From contig JACIWJ010000004.1 of the NCBI GenBank assembly GCA_014361015.1, positions 1 to 52,601 of the forward strand: 52,601 nucleotides of DNA, given 5' to 3'. This DNA is from Candidatus Bipolaricaulota bacterium (GTDB lineage: Bacteria; Bipolaricaulota; Bipolaricaulia; Bipolaricaulales; Bipolaricaulaceae). Within the stretch, counting starts at the first letter, position 1. The number at the start of each line of letters is the position of its first letter. A program made the translations under genes and the position numbers. Positions 50,503 through 52,601 of this stretch are shown here, piece after piece. The notes under the pieces are model-generated. The model ran no database searches and was not told the DNA's origin. It saw only the letters and a program-made list of their open reading frames with translations.

Positions 50503-51387
50503 CTACCCGTTGGCCCAGCGGAGGGCGATGTCCCCGCTGTCGGTCGAGATCTCGATCCGCGCCGTGGCGCCGTCTCCCAGGACGCCGCGAGCCGAGGCCC
50601 CGTCGTCATCGGTCTCGACCACCAGCGGAAGATCGCTGTCGAGGTCGCCGCAATCCCCTACCGCTTCGATCCGGCACCGGCTGTCCTGGGGAAGACGAAC
50701 CTCGACGTCGCCCGAGTCGGTCTCGATCCTCCACCGGGCCCCGTCAGGTACGGCCGAAGCGAGGCTGACGTCCCCCGAGTCCACGCTCAGCTCGATCTCA
50801 GGGCCGAGATCGGCCAACGCCACGTCCCCGGAGTCGACCACCGCCCTCACAGGTCCGCGGACGTCGCGCAGCGCGAGGTCACCGCTGTCCAGGTCGAACC
50901 GCGCCCGCCCGCAAAGCCCAGTCCCTTCGACATCGCCACTGTCTACCTGCACCTCGACATCGCCCTCGATCCGCGACAGCCCAACGTCGCCCGAATCGAC
51001 CTTCACCTCCACCGGCCCCCGCAGCCCCGCGACCTCCACGTCCCCGGAGTCCACCTCCACCTGGACCTCCGTGTCGCCCGGTGCCTCGATCCACCAGTCG
51101 AACCCGATCGAGCAGTTGTCCCACTCGGGGAGGGAGGGAAGGTCGCCGATCTGGACTGCGGAGCCGAGTTGCTCGATCGGTGGCTGACGATCGACCGCAG
51201 CGAGCACCGCCTGGACCTCGCCGGGGGAGCCCGAGACCCACACCCGACCCCGGACGCGAACCACGTCATCCGGTCCCTCCCTCACCGTCACGTCGCCGCT
51301 CTCGGTGCGCACCTCCAGCCGCACGTGCCCGGTCACGGGCAGGCTCCGTTCGAACGTCCGCTTCACCTTATGGAGCATCTCCCACAT
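50503..51387 (-). CDS. DUF4097-family beta-strand repeat protein
   Basis: 294 residues. After a helical start (MWEMLHKVKRTFERSLPVTG) the protein consists of about nine repeats built on DSGDV: RTESGDVTVREG, VEVDSGDVEVAGLRG, VKVDSGDVGLSRIEG, VQVDSGDVEGTGLCG and so on to TDSGDIALRWANG. Such repeats form a right-handed beta-helix or stacked-sheet surface. No signal peptide. ATG at 51387 is chosen because AGGAGGGAGAA precedes it and a promoter with a short leader ends above; the frame is open further upstream but includes that promoter. Probably under control of the adjacent Crp/Fnr regulator. Confidence 0.85.
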   Translation of the reverse strand: MWEMLHKVKRTFERSLPVTGHVRLEVRTESGDVTVREGPDDVVRVRGRVWVSGSPGEVQAVLAAVDRQPPIEQLGSAVQIGDLPSLPEWDNCSIGFDWWIEAPGDTEVQVEVDSGDVEVAGLRGPVEVKVDSGDVGLSRIEGDVEVQVDSGDVEGTGLCGRARFDLDSGDLALRDVRGPVRAVVDSGDVALADLGPEIELSVDSGDVSLASAVPDGARWRIETDSGDVEVRLPQDSRCRIEAVGDCGDLDSDLPLVVETDDDGASARGVLGDGATARIEISTDSGDIALRWANG

Positions 51388-51464
51388 TTCTCCCTCCTCA
51401 ACGACCTGCCCTTCTGTGTCCCTCGCTTCCAGACCGGATGCAGGCATAACCCCACCTTGCCGAC

Positions 51465-51493
51465 AGTCTAGGCATCGCCAGTCCGGGTGTCGA
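51465..51493 (-). promoter_or_regulatory. Promoter of the DUF4097 gene
   Basis: On the minus strand: TCGACA (51488-51493), 17 nt spacer, TAGACT (51465-51470). The start site should be near 51458, giving a leader of about 70 nt. Confidence 0.6.
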
Positions 51494-51513
51494 TCACGCA
51501 GCTGAACAGCCGC

Positions 51514-51529
51514 GTTCATCTGGATGAAC
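51514..51529 (-). promoter_or_regulatory. Candidate activator site (perfect 16-bp palindrome)
   Basis: GTTCATC-TG-GATGAAC. Its centre lies about 63 bp upstream of the predicted start site of the DUF4097 gene, close to the -61.5 position used by class I Crp/Fnr activation. The regulator gene lies immediately upstream. Confidence 0.5.
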
Positions 51530-51604
51530 GATGGTGTTCGCTTGGGCGATCGGGGTGAGGGAAAGGCGGACGGGAAACAGCGTGCCTCCCGCGAAAGGCA
51601 ACCG

Positions 51605-52300
51605 TCAACTGTGCCGACGCAGGCCGTCGGGATCGAGGAGGAAGACCGTGGGCCAGGCCAACCGCACTAGGCCGCGCCGTGCCAGGGCCTGAAGCTCTCC
51701 GCTCGTCGTTGGGCGAGCAGCCCCGATCATCTCCGCCAGGTCCCGCAACGAAAGCGGGAGGTCGATCCGTACACCGCCTCCCTCCGCTGCCCCGTGCTCG
51801 TCCCCGAGTTCCAAGAGCGCTCGCACCAGACGCTGCCGAGTGCTCGCGTAAGTCAGGTCCACCAACCGCCGCACGAGACAGCCCTGCTCCTGGGTGAGTT
51901 GACGGTGAGCTGCCAGAAGCGCTTCCGGACACCGTCGGACAAGCTCGTCTACGGTCTCCCTGCCGATAAACCCCGCGACGGACGGGACCACGGCCGTCGC
52001 CGAAAGGACGTGGGCAACCAGCGGGGAGCCCGAGACCAGTTCGCCCGGAGAGCAGAACCGCAGAAGCACCCGTTTGCCCTGTTCCGCGCTCGCGGTGAGC
52101 CGGGCGCCCCCCTGGCAGAGGATGGCCCAGCCCGTGGTGGGAGTCCCCTCGTGGAGGATCGTCTCCCCCCTTCCGAACCGGACCCGCTGGATTCGCGGCG
52201 CAAGTCCCGCAAGAACTTCGGGCTCCACCGCCGAGAGGACACAGCTCGAGCGACACCCAAAGGAGCAGCAATCGGTCTCAGTTGCTTTCAGATCGACCAT
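51605..52300 (-). CDS. Crp/Fnr-family regulator with N-terminal cysteine cluster
   Basis: 231 residues. A cyclic-nucleotide-type sensor domain (RVRFGRGETILHEGTPTTGW, then LLRFCSPGELVSGSPL) is followed by a dimer helix and a winged helix-turn-helix (LSLRDLAEMIGAARPTTSGE, LQALARRGLVRL). The N-terminus carries Cys11, Cys12, Cys16 and Cys20, with further Cys62 and Cys83. This suggests an FNR-like iron-sulfur cluster or a thiol/metal sensor. The cAMP-binding Arg-Ser pocket is not evident. Start ATG at 52300 has GGAGGTGA upstream. Confidence 0.87.
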   Translation of the reverse strand: MVDLKATETDCCSFGCRSSCVLSAVEPEVLAGLAPRIQRVRFGRGETILHEGTPTTGWAILCQGGARLTASAEQGKRVLLRFCSPGELVSGSPLVAHVLSATAVVPSVAGFIGRETVDELVRRCPEALLAAHRQLTQEQGCLVRRLVDLTYASTRQRLVRALLELGDEHGAAEGGGVRIDLPLSLRDLAEMIGAARPTTSGELQALARRGLVRLAWPTVFLLDPDGLRRHS

Positions 52301-52344
52301 CCCCCGCGGTCACCTCCTCGACAGAGCCAGCGGGCTACCGGGAG

Positions 52345-52374
52345 ATCCTAGCGGTCTGCCCTCTGCGGGGGCAA
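52345..52374 (-). promoter_or_regulatory. Promoter of the Crp/Fnr regulator
   Basis: On the minus strand: TTGCCC (52369-52374), 18 nt spacer, TAGGAT (52345-52350). Confidence 0.5.
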
Positions 52375-52519
52375 CCACTCCCGAGGCCAACAGCTGGAGT
52401 TGCGAGTGCAGAACGCACGTCCAGCGCAGGACGTTCAGATTCCAGCATGGCGTGCCGGGCTGCGTCCGGGCGGCTTCGCCTGCTCGCTCTGACCCAGAGG
52501 AGACCGAAGGGAGAAGGCC

Positions 52520-52548
52520 GTCGCGGCGGGGTTCATCCCCGCCGCGAC
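52520..52548. repeat. REP-like hairpin, 12-bp perfect stem
   Basis: GTCGCGGCGGGG-TTCAT-CCCCGCCGCGAC, same loop and core as the hairpin at 50366-50386 but with a longer stem. The rest of 52375-52601 contains no gene I can support. Confidence 0.65.
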
Positions 52549-52601
52549 GTCCCAACTCTCTCCTCTACGCCGCCCGCTGGAGCGCCCCCGCGAGCGCCGC
52601 C

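Overview
The window is GC-rich bacterial DNA, densely packed with short intergenic gaps and both strands in use. It carries a Mrp-type cation/proton antiporter operon, typical bacterial housekeeping genes (uvrC, mutY, panB, glpX, znuABC, mobB) and one tRNA-Pro(GGG). No phage, plasmid or conjugation genes are visible. The lineage cannot be fixed from sequence alone. The mix (MbhD/MbhE-type antiporter parts, M42 peptidase, NfeD, orphan secreted proteins) would suit a deep-branching, probably anaerobic or thermophilic group such as Bipolaricaulota/Acetothermia, but this is a weak inference. Many genes have a TAnnnT -10 box only 6-10 nt before the start codon, so leaderless mRNAs seem common.

Layout. 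1-500: end of a nitroreductase gene. 531-6549 (minus): Mrp antiporter operon mrpE-F-G-(MbhD fused to a solute-binding domain)-B-C-D-D, followed by a separately promoted 49-residue membrane protein. 6637-9705: NfeD/ClpP-like protease, a small membrane protein, a possible structured RNA (8372-8485) and a YcaQ-type glycosylase. 9803-15081: a run of exported proteins (lipoprotein, GerMN-domain protein, orphan secreted proteins, zinc peptidase) interrupted by an IS110-family transposase relic. 15088-18671: GH3-type adenylating enzyme, two small proteins and an MFS transporter. 18644-20518 (minus): a P-type ATPase fragment joined to an M20 peptidase fragment, then a GNAT acetyltransferase and a coupled small protein. 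20683-22354: tRNA-Pro, GT28 glycosyltransferase, DUF454 protein. 22404-25870 (minus): glpX, a secreted C39-like peptidase and a GAF-PAS-GGDEF diguanylate cyclase.

26070-31360: membrane protein, ATL/MobB pair, a solitary AT-richer HsdR-N nuclease-like gene, mutY, mscS and panB. 31361-37215 is more eroded: a VapC relic, flavodoxin, an AbrB-like/ArsM arsenic-methylation pair, a kinase-like protein, small membrane proteins and a decayed amidohydrolase. 37458-44737: SagB-type oxidoreductase, methyltransferase, zinc ABC importer, uvrC and an M42 aminopeptidase. 44783-50335: an MFS exporter with an operator-like palindrome inside its promoter, then a sulfur module (two YedE/YeeE proteins coupled to a metallo-beta-lactamase-rhodanese protein) divergent from a disulfide oxidoreductase. 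50503-52300: a cysteine-rich Crp/Fnr regulator upstream of a DUF4097 repeat protein, with a palindrome at an activator-like position between them. Two REP-like hairpins (50366 and 52520) flank this last region.
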